Source: Fictibacillus solisalsi (GTDB lineage: Bacteria > Bacillota > Bacilli > Bacillales > Fictibacillaceae). Taken from it: a stretch of 64,000 nucleotides of DNA. Numbering within the stretch: the first letter of the stretch is position 1; the number at the start of each line of letters is the position of its first letter. Shown here in pieces: positions 1-8,766 of the stretch. The DNA is taken from contig NZ_FNHW01000001.1 of assembly GCF_900103485.1 (NCBI RefSeq), positions 3,121,057 through 3,185,056 on the forward strand, read 5' to 3'. The notes beneath the pieces are model-generated. The model had not been told where the DNA came from. It saw only the letters and a list, made by a program, of their open reading frames with translations, and searched no databases. The position numbers and the translations under genes are program-made.

Positions 1-800
1 TTTTTGATCAATGCGAGGTTTTCATCACCAGGCATCTCCCACAGTTCCTTGTTCATGATTTCAACCTCAATCGGCCCGTGGTAGCCGTTCTGTTCGACCG
101 CCTTACGGATTCGCGGGATATCAATTACTCCTTCTCCCATCAATGAACGGCCCATGAACAGATCGGTAATCGGCACCTTCCAGTCGGAAACATGAAATCC
201 AAGAATGTTCCCGCGGGCACGGTCGATTTCTTCATATAAATATGGATCCCACCAGACATGGAAAACATCCACAATTACGCCAACCTGATCTGATCCGATT
301 CTTCTTTTCAGGTCGTTCGCCTCAGCAAGTGTAGTGATCACCGACCGGTCCGCCGCAAACATTGGGTGCAGAGGCTCGATGCCAAGTTTTACTCCATGCT
401 GCTGTGCAAACGGCAGGATCGCTTCTATTCCTTCCTGCACCCATTTGCGGCTTTCTGAAAGATCTTTATGAGGAGAAGGACCGCAAACGAGGACAAGCAC
501 CTCAGTCCCGAGCTCTGCCGCTTCTACAACTGCCCGTTTGTTGTCTTCAAGCCGTTCACCACGTTCTGATTTCGACAGGGCAGGAAACATCCCGCCCCTG
601 CATACACTGGACACGTTCAGGCCGGATTCCCGGATCAACCGACTGCTTTCCTTCAAACCGATATCAGCGATTTTGTGCCGCCACACTGAAATCGTTTCAA
701 TCTCTTGCATCTGGCACCCTTCAATCGCCTCAGGCAATGACCAGTTTTCCGTCGTGATCTGGTTTAAGCTGAGCCTTTTTACATCCACACTTCCGCTCAT
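1..800 (-). CDS. Sugar phosphate isomerase/epimerase family protein (3' end outside window)
   Basis: This reading frame starts at the ATG complementary to 798-800 and runs off the left edge, so about 266 residues are visible and the C-terminus is missing. The N-terminal residues read MSGSVDVKRLSLNQIT. The translation has the pattern of the xylose-isomerase-like TIM barrel family (IolE/IolI/YcjR-like): a VEAAELGTEVLVLVCGPSP strand, then IEPLHP with a metal-ligand Glu, then a VIVDVFHVWWDP strand with Asp and His ligands, and a late IEVEIMN strand. Its start overlaps the stop of the DUF993 gene by four bases (ATGA), so the two are probably translationally coupled in one operon. The substrate is not readable. 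The context of dehydrogenases and a sugar importer suggests isomerisation, epimerisation or elimination of a ketosugar. Confidence 0.85.
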   Translation of the reverse strand, partial: MSGSVDVKRLSLNQITTENWSLPEAIEGCQMQEIETISVWRHKIADIGLKESSRLIRESGLNVSSVCRGGMFPALSKSERGERLEDNKRAVVEAAELGTEVLVLVCGPSPHKDLSESRKWVQEGIEAILPFAQQHGVKLGIEPLHPMFAADRSVITTLAEANDLKRRIGSDQVGVIVDVFHVWWDPYLYEEIDRARGNILGFHVSDWKVPITDLFMGRSLMGEGVIDIPRIRKAVEQNGYHGPIEVEIMNKELWEMPGDENLALIK

Positions 801-1969
801 TTGACCGCCTCCATCTGATGAACACCGGCCAGTTCAAGCACGGGCTTCATTCGTTCGATGGCGAGCTCCGGATCAGCGAGCACGTTTGCCTGGTCTGCGA
901 GCTGGAACACTTGAGAGAGATGCAGAATGGAACGCGCACTTTCCGCACCAGCCACCATTCGGAAATGAGGCTGATGTCCATTTAGATAAGCCAGGAACAC
1001 AATGCCGGTTTTGTAACAGTACGTCGGTTCTTGGAAAATATGACGGGAAAGGGGTACGGTGGCATTCATCTTCTTTCGGTAGCCCGCCAGGTTTCCACGG
1101 TCCAAATCCCCCAGAGCGGAGGAAGCAACAGCCGCAATTCCGTCAAAAATACCAAGCAGCGCGTGACTATAGCCAACATCGTCTCCTTCAATCAGAGAGG
1201 GATAATTAAAATCATCACCCGTATACATTTTCACCGCAGCTGGCAGCAGCCGGCGCATTTTGATTTCCTTTTGGTCATCAAGCAATGAGATCTTGATTCC
1301 GTCAATTTTATTTTCATAGTTTCGGATGATCTTCAGGCAATTTTCCATCGCGCCATCGAGATCGTTTGATCCCCAGTAGCCGGCAAGCTTCGGATCAAAC
1401 ATATCTCCCAGCCAGTGGAGGATGACCGGCTTTGAAACCTGGTTCAGGATTCTTCCGTACACATATTCATAGTCTTCAGGAGACCGGGCAGAGGAAGCAA
1501 GCGCGCGGCTGGCCATGAGAATCACCTTGCTCCCCGCCTGTTCAATATGAGCAACCTGTTCCTCGTACGCTTCACAAATCGCTTCAAGCGAAAAGTGCTC
1601 ACCATCACGAAGATGATCGGTCCCGGCGCCACAGGCAATCCCTCCGCCAACCGCCTTTGCCTCTTTTACAGAGCGGGAGATGAGTTCCTTTGCGTCTTCC
1701 CACGCAAGGCCCATGCCGCGCTGCGCGGTATCCATGGCTTCCGCCACCGACAAGCCAAGCGACCATAAATGGCGCCGATAGTGCAGGGTCAGCTCCCAGT
1801 CGATACCATCCTTTTTCCCTTGTGAAAAAGGATTAGCCACCACATGGGCTGCAGCATACGCAGTTCGGGAATGAAATGGGTTTGGCGCCTGCTTTGTCAG
1901 TGGTTCATGATTTGTAAGATGATAGTGGAACGCGGTGCCATCAGGTGCTGGAAGATAAATAGCGCTCAT
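797..1969 (-). CDS. DUF993 family protein (dihydrodipicolinate synthase-like)
   Basis: This is a 390-residue protein that I recognise as the DUF993 family, often annotated as dihydrodipicolinate synthase-like, with a predicted aldolase-type TIM barrel. Typical segments are IDGIKISLLDDQKE near residue 225, where the Lys could be the Schiff-base lysine, and YTGDDFNYPSLI shortly after. No biochemical function is established to my knowledge. A GGAGGG ribosome binding site precedes the ATG. Its start lies 29 bases inside the upstream dehydrogenase gene and its end overlaps the isomerase by four bases, so all three are one translationally coupled unit. By context it probably performs an aldol-type cleavage in a sugar or polyol pathway. 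Confidence 0.8.
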   Translation of the reverse strand: MSAIYLPAPDGTAFHYHLTNHEPLTKQAPNPFHSRTAYAAAHVVANPFSQGKKDGIDWELTLHYRRHLWSLGLSVAEAMDTAQRGMGLAWEDAKELISRSVKEAKAVGGGIACGAGTDHLRDGEHFSLEAICEAYEEQVAHIEQAGSKVILMASRALASSARSPEDYEYVYGRILNQVSKPVILHWLGDMFDPKLAGYWGSNDLDGAMENCLKIIRNYENKIDGIKISLLDDQKEIKMRRLLPAAVKMYTGDDFNYPSLIEGDDVGYSHALLGIFDGIAAVASSALGDLDRGNLAGYRKKMNATVPLSRHIFQEPTYCYKTGIVFLAYLNGHQPHFRMVAGAESARSILHLSQVFQLADQANVLADPELAIERMKPVLELAGVHQMEAVK

Positions 1970-3134
1970 CCTTCACCCTCCCTGCTGTGGTCAATTCCGG
2001 CACCTCAAGCCAGCGGCGTTCTTTGGCCGACCGCAACCCGAGATCGGCAAGCTGCGTACCTTTTGCTCCCTCTAAAAGATTCCACGGGAACGGATCATCC
2101 TGGAAGACATGCTTGAAAAACAACTCCCACTGCAACTTGAAAGCGTTGTCAAAAATCTGATTATCCGGAACCTCGCTCCACTGGCTTTGAAAATCGATGG
2201 TATTCTCAAGATCCGGGTTCCATACCGGTTTTGGCGTATTGATCCGGTGCTGTGCTTTGCACTTGCGAAGCCCTGCCACCGCACTTCCTTCTGTTCCGTC
2301 CACTTGAATGGTCATGAGATCATCCCGGTTGACCCGTACAGCCCAAGAAGAATTGACGCTCGCAATCACGCCGTTTTCCAGCTCAAAGGTGGCGTATGCT
2401 GCATCATCCGCTGTGGCATTGTATGTATTCCCTTCCTCATCCACCCGGGTCCCAATGTGTGTCGAAGCCATGGCCGACACGGCTTTTATCCCGCCAAACA
2501 GGTCATCCAGCACATAGCGCCAGTGAGGGAACATATCCACGATAATCCCTCCGCCAAGCTCCTTCTTATAGTTCCAGGACGGCCGCTGGCATTCTTGCCA
2601 GTCTCCCTCAAACACCCAGTAGCCAAACTCCATACGCACTGAGAGAATCTCACCAAAAAAGTTGGCATTCAGCAGCCGTTTGAGTTTCATAATGCCTGGA
2701 AGGAATAATTTGTCCTGCACCACACCGTTTTTGACGTGAGCCCCCTCTGCCAATCTCGCCAGCTGAAGTGAGCCCTCCATCGAGGTGGCTGTCGGCTTTT
2801 CACAATAGATGTGTTTTCCGGCAGCAATCGCCTGTTTAATCGCTTCCTGCCGAAGGTCGGTCGTTTGGGAATCAAAATAGATCACGTTGTACTCGTCTTG
2901 AAGCGCTTCTGAAAGATCGGTCGTCCATCTGCCGAGCGAATGAGCTTCGGCCAGAGCTGCCAGCTTTTTTTCATTTCGCCCCACCAATATTGGATCCGGC
3001 ATTACCACATCACCGTTATTCAGCTGTACACCGCCTTGTTCCCGAATGGCCAGAATGGAACGGATCAAGTGCTGGCGGGTTCCCATTCTTCCTGTTACTC
3101 CGTTTAAAATGACACCTGTATTATGTGTCGTCAT
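1941..3134 (-). CDS. Gfo/Idh/MocA family NAD(P)-dependent sugar oxidoreductase
   Basis: This 397-residue protein has an N-terminal Rossmann domain followed by the Gfo/Idh/MocA C-terminal alpha/beta domain. The N-terminal motif GVTGRMG is a GxxGxxG variant, and the EKPTA motif near residue 114 is the EKP catalytic signature of the family. It is one of three such dehydrogenases in the first 8 kb. It is first in the unit with the DUF993 protein and the truncated isomerase, and it lies 92 bases downstream of the AraC-type regulator. Members oxidise or reduce sugar hydroxyls such as those of inositol, glucose or glycosides. The substrate cannot be read from sequence. Confidence 0.88.
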   Translation of the reverse strand: MTTHNTGVILNGVTGRMGTRQHLIRSILAIREQGGVQLNNGDVVMPDPILVGRNEKKLAALAEAHSLGRWTTDLSEALQDEYNVIYFDSQTTDLRQEAIKQAIAAGKHIYCEKPTATSMEGSLQLARLAEGAHVKNGVVQDKLFLPGIMKLKRLLNANFFGEILSVRMEFGYWVFEGDWQECQRPSWNYKKELGGGIIVDMFPHWRYVLDDLFGGIKAVSAMASTHIGTRVDEEGNTYNATADDAAYATFELENGVIASVNSSWAVRVNRDDLMTIQVDGTEGSAVAGLRKCKAQHRINTPKPVWNPDLENTIDFQSQWSEVPDNQIFDNAFKLQWELFFKHVFQDDPFPWNLLEGAKGTQLADLGLRSAKERRWLEVPELTTAGRVKDERYLSSST

Positions 3135-3226
3135 GGCTCTAACCTCCTCACTGATTTATCGTCAGTTTAAAGGCACAAACTCCTCCTGTCTTACTAGATA
3201 GCGAATGAAATTCTCAATTTCGGAAC

Positions 3227-4036
3227 TCATTTTGATTTGTACGTCGTTCGGTAGACATTTGGAGAGACACCAACCATTTTTTTAAACAGCCGGTAAAATG
3301 TCGAAAGCGATTCAAAGCCCATCTCAAAACAAATCGATACAATGTCTTTTTCTGTTTCAAGCAGCTCTTTCTTTACCCGCCCAATGCGGACTTCGGTTAA
3401 ATAGTGAAGGGGGGTCATGTTGTAGTATTCTTTGAAGATTTGTTGAAGGTAACGTTTGCTGATGCCAAGCCGGTTCGCCAAATCCTCTGCACTCCGAATA
3501 TCAAAGTACCGGGTTTCGATGTACCGTTTCAGCTGCTCCACCCTCAGCGAATTCAGATCGGCCGCCTCCTGGGTATAGGAGCGGGAAATGATGATGAGCA
3601 TCTCGCTCAACGAGTTTTTTAGTGTCATTTGCCAAAAAAGATCACGGTGGGATTGTTCATACAGCTTTTTCCGCAGGAGCTGGCGGACATCACTGCTGTC
3701 GAATGTATTCAGCTGCAGCACACATGCTTTTTGAAAAACATAAGGAATGACCTCCTGCTGAATGTCCTCACCGAGACTGCCTGCATCAAACTCGAGAACA
3801 AGCACACTTGTTTTCGAATGGGAATGGATCGAGTGCTCCACTCCGGGCGGAATAATCATAAAACAATCCTTTTTGAGCGCTTGCTGCACCCCATTGAGCA
3901 TGCAGATCCCTTCCCCATCCAGTATGTAGAGAATCTGATGGTTTTGATGGTGATGGGGCTGGACCACGTCTTTTTCGTTGTGCTTGCTTTCATACAGGGA
4001 AATCAGAGGGGACCGATGTTGAGATTGCAGGTTCAA
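3227..4036 (-). CDS. AraC family transcriptional regulator with N-terminal cupin
   Basis: This 269-residue protein has an N-terminal cupin-like effector domain (HHHQNHQILYILDGEG near residues 27-42, with PPGVEHS completing the barrel). The C-terminal AraC domain (about 165-266) carries two helix-turn-helix motifs, the second being the conserved stretch SICFEMGFESLSTFYRLFKK. The start is a TTG at 4034-4036, preceded at seven bases by AAGGAGG. It is transcribed toward the dehydrogenase/DUF993/isomerase unit and probably activates it in response to a sugar ligand. The target site was not identified. Confidence 0.88.
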   Translation of the reverse strand: MNLQSQHRSPLISLYESKHNEKDVVQPHHHQNHQILYILDGEGICMLNGVQQALKKDCFMIIPPGVEHSIHSHSKTSVLVLEFDAGSLGEDIQQEVIPYVFQKACVLQLNTFDSSDVRQLLRKKLYEQSHRDLFWQMTLKNSLSEMLIIISRSYTQEAADLNSLRVEQLKRYIETRYFDIRSAEDLANRLGISKRYLQQIFKEYYNMTPLHYLTEVRIGRVKKELLETEKDIVSICFEMGFESLSTFYRLFKKMVGVSPNVYRTTYKSK

Positions 4037-4267
4037 TAAACGTCCTCCTTTTTGCGTAGTAATTGGCTTGCTTACACGTTAGCAGTTTTTCTTATGGAGG
4101 GGAAGGTTGGTTTTGTGGATTTACTGACCGTTTTGGCAGCTTTATTCACCAAACCTATCATTTTAAAAAAAGAAAAGGATGACGAAACGATGTTGCTAGT
4201 ATTAAATAACAATCACCTTCTAAACTATTGTAAGATGTATGTACACTAATTTTCAGGAGGGTTGTAC

Positions 4268-4771
4268 ATGTTAGTCGTTCGAACGGCAAAGGAATATGAA
4301 TTTGAATTCCTTCAAGAACAAAGGATCAAAGCCTATTCACAGTATGAACAAGATGTACCCGCAGCGCATTTGCAGGTATTATTAAAGGCCATTTCTGCTG
4401 ATGTGAGCACGGAGGAAGAAGTGGAGTATTTGGTCGCAGAATGGGACGGAGAGATTGCCGGAAGTATCGTAGTCTTCCCGCCTGAGACCGATGCCTACGA
4501 TGGATTGACTGGGATTTCATCTTTTCCAGAAATAAGAATGCTGGTGGTGGATCCTTCTTTCCGTAAGTGGGGAATCGGAAAAGCGCTCGTTGAAGAATGT
4601 ATTGTAAGAACAAAGGCTAAAGGATATCCTGCGGTCGGTCTCCATACGGCAGATTTTATGAAGAGTGCGGTTAAGCTTTATGAGCGGATGGGTTTCAAAC
4701 GGTTACCTCAACTTGACTTTTCTCCGCTTGACGATGGCATTGTAGTAAAGGCCTTTCAATATACCTTATAA
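4268..4771 (+). CDS. GNAT family N-acetyltransferase
   Basis: This 167-residue single-domain GNAT protein has the acetyl-CoA pyrophosphate-binding motif in RMLVVDPSFRKWGIGKALVEE (R-x-x-G-x-G/A), followed by the usual LYERMGFKR C-terminal strand. An in-frame TTG exists six bases upstream, but AGGAGG at 4255-4260 sits seven bases before the ATG at 4268, so I use the ATG. It stands alone on the plus strand between two carbohydrate units and converges with the PhzF gene. The acceptor substrate is unknown. Confidence 0.88.
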   Translation: MLVVRTAKEYEFEFLQEQRIKAYSQYEQDVPAAHLQVLLKAISADVSTEEEVEYLVAEWDGEIAGSIVVFPPETDAYDGLTGISSFPEIRMLVVDPSFRKWGIGKALVEECIVRTKAKGYPAVGLHTADFMKSAVKLYERMGFKRLPQLDFSPLDDGIVVKAFQYTL

Positions 4772-4778
4772 AGCCTCG

Positions 4779-4810
4779 CGCACTAAAACACTTAGCGTGT
4801 TTCTAGTGCG
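4779..4810. terminator. Convergent-gene hairpin between GNAT and PhzF genes
   Basis: The arms CGCACTAAAACAC (4779-4791) and GTGTTTCTAGTGCG (4797-4810) pair with one bulged base around a five-base loop. A short T-rich stretch follows on the plus strand. The hairpin overlaps the last codons of the PhzF gene and probably ends transcription from the GNAT side. The T-tract is weak. Confidence 0.55.
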
Positions 4811-5661
4811 TTTCCTGTAATCCGGGTGCGGATCACCTTACTTTCTTTGCTATATGTTTCAGAAACAATCATACTTGGCCGCCCCATAGCAACTCCCTGG
4901 ATCACTCGATAACTGTTCCAGCCATCCGTTAAAGATGAAAATACGTTATGTTCGGTTAAATAGGCACCTAAGGCACACGCAGCTACACCGGTTGCTGGAT
5001 CCTCGTTGTACCCTGCTCTTTTGGGAAATTGACGCGCTTGTACACTCTGCCCGCTTTTCTGTTCAATCGCAAAAGGGTAAAATCCGGTCGTATTGTATTC
5101 ATCACATAATTTCCAAAGGTATTCATAATCAGGTGTAAGACGATTAAGTGTTTCAACACTTTTTAATGGAATAATTAATTTATAACGAGACGCAGAAACA
5201 GATTGAACAGGAAAGTGATGGATGTCATTCCTGCCGATACCTAATGCTTTACATACTTCTTCCAATGAAGGATTTTCATCCTTAAATTCAGGGGAGAATT
5301 GTTCAACCGTAACATTTACATCCGATCCTTTTATTTCCCATTCCACTTGAACAGGTCCTAGCAGGGTCTCCACTAGAATCGGTGAATGTTTAATCAATCC
5401 CCGCTTCACAAGAACGGTAGTGCTTCCAATTGTCGCATGAATGCACATCTCCATCTCATGTAATGGAACAAAGAAACGAAATTTCACACCACAATCGGAA
5501 TGAGTGGGTTTTAACACAAAGGCTGTTTCATGGCCATAATTCTTTGTCATCCTTTGCATTTCCTCTGTTGTTAAACCATCGGCATTCAAAACCACAGGAC
5601 AAGGATTTCCTCCACCTTCTTCTAATGAAAAAACGTTGGTATGTACAACTTCATATGGCAA
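4792..5661 (-). CDS. PhzF family isomerase-like protein
   Basis: This 289-residue protein matches the PhzF/DapF-fold family in length and pattern. It has GGGNPCPVVL near the start, the NYGHETAFV segment carrying the conserved catalytic Glu, CIHATIGST in place of the usual GHAT strand, and PATGVAACALGAYL in the C-terminal half. Members range from phenazine biosynthesis isomerase to uncharacterised metabolic enzymes, and there is no phenazine cluster here. The start is a TTG at 5659-5661 behind GGGAGGGAAAG. It is monocistronic by position, with a terminator of the neighbouring operon immediately upstream. Confidence 0.85.
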   Translation of the reverse strand: MPYEVVHTNVFSLEEGGGNPCPVVLNADGLTTEEMQRMTKNYGHETAFVLKPTHSDCGVKFRFFVPLHEMEMCIHATIGSTTVLVKRGLIKHSPILVETLLGPVQVEWEIKGSDVNVTVEQFSPEFKDENPSLEEVCKALGIGRNDIHHFPVQSVSASRYKLIIPLKSVETLNRLTPDYEYLWKLCDEYNTTGFYPFAIEQKSGQSVQARQFPKRAGYNEDPATGVAACALGAYLTEHNVFSSLTDGWNSYRVIQGVAMGRPSMIVSETYSKESKVIRTRITGNALETR

Positions 5662-5713
5662 TTTACTTTCCCTCCCTCTACTTTGAGATCCATTATAGCA
5701 TCAGTTCCTTCCC

Positions 5714-5756
5714 TAAAAACAAAGATGACCACGGAACATACCGAGGTCATCTCTTT
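5714..5756 (-). terminator. Rho-independent terminator of the sugar importer/dehydrogenase operon
   Basis: On the minus strand the stem AGATGACC / GGTCATCT (5723-5730 with 5745-5752), extended by inner GG/CC pairs, is followed by TTTGTTTTT. It lies 16 bases after the stop of the 5772-6824 gene and closes the operon that starts at about 11.9 kb. Confidence 0.85.
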
Positions 5757-5771
5757 ATCATAACTATTCTG

Positions 5772-6824
5772 TTAATGAATGACGGCTTTCCCCTCACTCA
5801 CCCCAACCTTCACAATCTGTTTCATCTCGTTCGACTCGATGGCAGCGAGGATGACATCCAGGGACTTCATGCCTTCTTCACCCGTAATAAGCGGAGTTTT
5901 CCCATTCAGGACAGCGTCTGTGAAGTGGTCAATCACATGGGACTTTGTTTGGCCGCCTTTATCGTTGGACTGGATTCTTTCAAGCTCATAGTTGACGGTT
6001 TCACCGGTTTTGTATTGAGCGACTAATGAATAATTCGGATCATCCTCCAACCGGAGAATACCTTTCTCACCGTATATAACGGTTGAGTTGTCGCCGCCGG
6101 AAACATAGGACCAGCTGGCAGCCAGGGTACCGATAACGCCTTTTTCGGTCTTTAAAATGCAGACCGCGTTGTCATCCACTTCAGTGTTTTCCTTTGCGCT
6201 CGTATCGATGAACGAGCCAACTTCGGTGATTTCACCGAGGAGATAGCGCATGAGGTCGGTTTTATGTACGCCAAGGTCACCCATCGCGCCGATAAAAGCC
6301 TTTTCTTTGTCGAAGAACCAGCTGTTGCGGCCGTCGATGCTCCACCGCTCTGGTCCGGGATGCCCGAAAGTGGTGCGGAAGCTGTAGATTTTACCAAGCT
6401 CGCCGCTGTCGATCAGCTGCTTCGCCTTTTGGTGAGCGGCAACAAAGCGCTGGTTATGAGCGATCATCAATGTTTTTCCGCTTTCCTGAGCCGCTTTGTT
6501 CATCGCTTCAGCTTCTTCCTTCGATGTAGCCATTGGCTTCTCACAAAGCACGTGCTTGCCAGCATTTAATGCCGCAATGGTTACAGGAGCGTGAAGGTAG
6601 TTGGGCAGGCAAACGCTGACTGCCTCGACATCCGGATTTTTCAACAACTCCTCATACTCGGTATAGCTGGCAGCTCCATACTGCTCAGCGGTTTCCTGCA
6701 CCCGTTCCGGGAGAAGGTCACAAACTGCTACAATCTCTACGTTTTCATTTGCTTCATATTCCGGCAGGTGGCGTTTTCTTGCGATACTGCCGCAGCCGAT
6801 TACTCCAACTCGCAATGTACTCAT
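5772..6824 (-). CDS. Gfo/Idh/MocA family oxidoreductase (second of three)
   Basis: This 350-residue protein has the Rossmann motif GVIGCGSIARKRHLPEY at residues 7-23, the EKPMATSKEEA signature near 95-105, and the family's C-terminal domain. The conserved His of the GDLGVHKTDLMRYLLG segment is the likely catalytic histidine. Its ATG follows directly on the TAG of the upstream paralogue, with an AGGAGGG site inside that gene, so the two are coupled. It is last in the operon. The substrate is probably a sugar delivered by the importer encoded upstream. Confidence 0.9.
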   Translation of the reverse strand: MSTLRVGVIGCGSIARKRHLPEYEANENVEIVAVCDLLPERVQETAEQYGAASYTEYEELLKNPDVEAVSVCLPNYLHAPVTIAALNAGKHVLCEKPMATSKEEAEAMNKAAQESGKTLMIAHNQRFVAAHQKAKQLIDSGELGKIYSFRTTFGHPGPERWSIDGRNSWFFDKEKAFIGAMGDLGVHKTDLMRYLLGEITEVGSFIDTSAKENTEVDDNAVCILKTEKGVIGTLAASWSYVSGGDNSTVIYGEKGILRLEDDPNYSLVAQYKTGETVNYELERIQSNDKGGQTKSHVIDHFTDAVLNGKTPLITGEEGMKSLDVILAAIESNEMKQIVKVGVSEGKAVIH

Positions 6825-7925
6825 CTATTGGTTCCCTCCTGTTACTAACGTTTCATTTACGCCTGCAGGGCGGTTGTAGGTGCTCTGCATGTCATAATGC
6901 TTGCCAAGGGATGCCGCCTCGTGGAATCCGTGCATGATTTCCAGCACATGAAACGCCTGCTCACCAGAAGCACGGTGCGGCCGGTTTTCCAAAATGGCTT
7001 CTGCCATATCGGCGATTCCGATTCCTCTTGAATTTTCAACTGTGTCGGACACGAGCTCTTGCTCCACCCACTCATCCGATCCCTTTTGCTTCAGCACGAC
7101 AGGACCGCCGAATGTGTTTGGATCTGGTACAGAGATCGTTCCTTCCGTACCATAAATCTCGATAAAAGGAAGTTTGCTCGCCTGCACGTCAAAGCTTGTG
7201 ATAATCGTGCCGACGGCTCCGCTTTCAAACTCCACATTACCTGAAATGTGAGTCGGTGTATGAACAGGAATCTTCTTGCCTGCATCTTCTCCTGACATAA
7301 TCGTACGCTCCAAAAACGGCATGCCCGCTGAAGCGGTCACGCGTTTCACCGGTCCGAGCAGGGAAATAAAGGCGGTCAGATAGTAAGGGCCCATATCATA
7401 CATCGGGCCGCCGCCCGCCTGGTAAAAGAACGCCGGGCTCGGATGCCATTGCTCCGGTCCCCGCGACATCATGAAAGCTGTCGCTGCAACCGGCTGGCCG
7501 ATCGCTCCGTCCTCAATCAAGGCACGGCATGTCTGAAGTCCCGCTCCCAGGAATGTATCCGGTGCAGCACCGATCAAGAGTCCCTTTTCTTTTGCCGTAT
7601 CAATTAATTCCTGAGCCTCCGGAACAGAAACTGAAAGTGGCTTTTCCACATACACATGCTTACCGGCGTTCAGCGCCTGCAGGCAAAGCGCATAATGACC
7701 ACCCGGAGGTGTCAAATTCAGTACAATATCAATATCCTCATGATGGATCAGTTCATCCACTGTCAGCACAGACGGAATGCTGTACTGCTGAGCCTTCTCC
7801 TCTGCCCGCTTCTGATCCAGATCCGACACTGCCATTACTTCCAAATGCTCGTAACTATTGCAGTTTTTTAAGTAAATATCACTGATGACACCGCAGCCAA
7901 TCAGTCCTATGTTGATCTTTTTCAA
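6825..7925 (-). CDS. Gfo/Idh/MocA family oxidoreductase (third of three)
   Basis: This 366-residue protein has the N-terminal nucleotide-binding motif GLIGCGVISDIYLKN, VEKPLSVSVPEA as the EKP signature near residue 95, and YDMGPYYLTAFISLLGP as the substrate-domain helix. It is distinct in sequence from its downstream neighbour, so it likely catalyses a different step. Its stop and the neighbour's start are adjacent (TAG-ATG). It lies 19 bases downstream of the MalG-type permease gene in the importer operon. Confidence 0.9.
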   Translation of the reverse strand: MKKINIGLIGCGVISDIYLKNCNSYEHLEVMAVSDLDQKRAEEKAQQYSIPSVLTVDELIHHEDIDIVLNLTPPGGHYALCLQALNAGKHVYVEKPLSVSVPEAQELIDTAKEKGLLIGAAPDTFLGAGLQTCRALIEDGAIGQPVAATAFMMSRGPEQWHPSPAFFYQAGGGPMYDMGPYYLTAFISLLGPVKRVTASAGMPFLERTIMSGEDAGKKIPVHTPTHISGNVEFESGAVGTIITSFDVQASKLPFIEIYGTEGTISVPDPNTFGGPVVLKQKGSDEWVEQELVSDTVENSRGIGIADMAEAILENRPHRASGEQAFHVLEIMHGFHEAASLGKHYDMQSTYNRPAGVNETLVTGGNQ

Positions 7926-7944
7926 GGCATCTCTCTCCTGTCTA

Positions 7945-8766
7945 TTACTCTTTTACTGCTCCGCCGGCAAGTCCCTTGACCACTTTTTCCTGCGAGAAAA
8001 TATAGACAACAAGAATCGGCAGGCTGGCGAGGGTCAATGCGGCCATCAAGCCCGGTATGTTGACGGAAAATTCGCCTTTAAAATCCTGCAATCCAAGCGG
8101 CAAGGTCATGTTTTCAGGACTTGAAATGAGCACGAGAGCAAAGATAAATTCGTTCCATAGATGGATAAAGTTATAAATTAGAACGGTCATCAGCGCCGGA
8201 GTCAGCATCGGCAGAATGACGCGCCAGAAAATGCCGAAATGGTTGCAGCCATCAATCTTCGCCGCTTCCTCCAGTGAAGCCGGAATCTCCTGCATGAACT
8301 GCGTCAAAATAAAGATCGAAATCGGCAAACTGAATGCGATATACGGTCCAAGCAGCGCCCAAACGGTGTCATACAATCCCATGCTTTGGGAAAGCTTGAA
8401 GACCGGGATCAAGGTGGCGTGAATCGGAAGCATCATACCTGCAATAAAAAGCAGGAATACCACACGGTTCAGCTTGAATTTCATCCGGCTCAGCGGATAG
8501 CTGGCCAGTGCTGCAATCAGCATAACGGCAAACACAGCAATGACCGATACAAGAATACTGTTGAAAAAGTAACGGGACAGTCCCATTTCAAACACACTTT
8601 TGAAGTTTTCCAACGTAAAGGATGAAAAAAGGGAATACGGCTTTTCAAAGAACTGCGTACGGCTTTTTAAACTGGTGGAAATCATGTAAAGAAAAGGATA
8701 GCCTGTGAACACAAGCAGAATAAGGGCAATCACATACAAAGGGACTTTTTTAATCGCTACATTCAT
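7945..8766 (-). CDS. Carbohydrate ABC transporter permease, MalG type
   Basis: This 273-residue inner-membrane protein has about six transmembrane segments. The cytoplasmic EAA loop reads EEAAKIDGCNHFGIFWRVILPMLTPAL near residues 180-206, as expected for CUT1-family sugar importers. It overlaps the MalF-type permease gene by four bases (ATGA). With that partner and the binding protein it forms the membrane part of the importer. No ATP-binding subunit gene is present, so it probably uses a shared MsmX-like ATPase encoded elsewhere. Confidence 0.92.
   Translation of the reverse strand: MNVAIKKVPLYVIALILLVFTGYPFLYMISTSLKSRTQFFEKPYSLFSSFTLENFKSVFEMGLSRYFFNSILVSVIAVFAVMLIAALASYPLSRMKFKLNRVVFLLFIAGMMLPIHATLIPVFKLSQSMGLYDTVWALLGPYIAFSLPISIFILTQFMQEIPASLEEAAKIDGCNHFGIFWRVILPMLTPALMTVLIYNFIHLWNEFIFALVLISSPENMTLPLGLQDFKGEFSVNIPGLMAALTLASLPILVVYIFSQEKVVKGLAGGAVKE

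Noticed and set aside
2109-2642. 177-codon plus-strand frame opposite the first dehydrogenase
   Set aside because: It is a shadow of the minus-strand gene, with a Cys/His-rich composition typical of antisense frames and no ribosome binding site.
4052-4249. Open frame of 65 codons between the AraC and GNAT genes
   Set aside because: No ribosome binding site, Lys-rich low-complexity stretch and no recognisable domain. It covers the divergent promoter region, so it is treated as non-coding.
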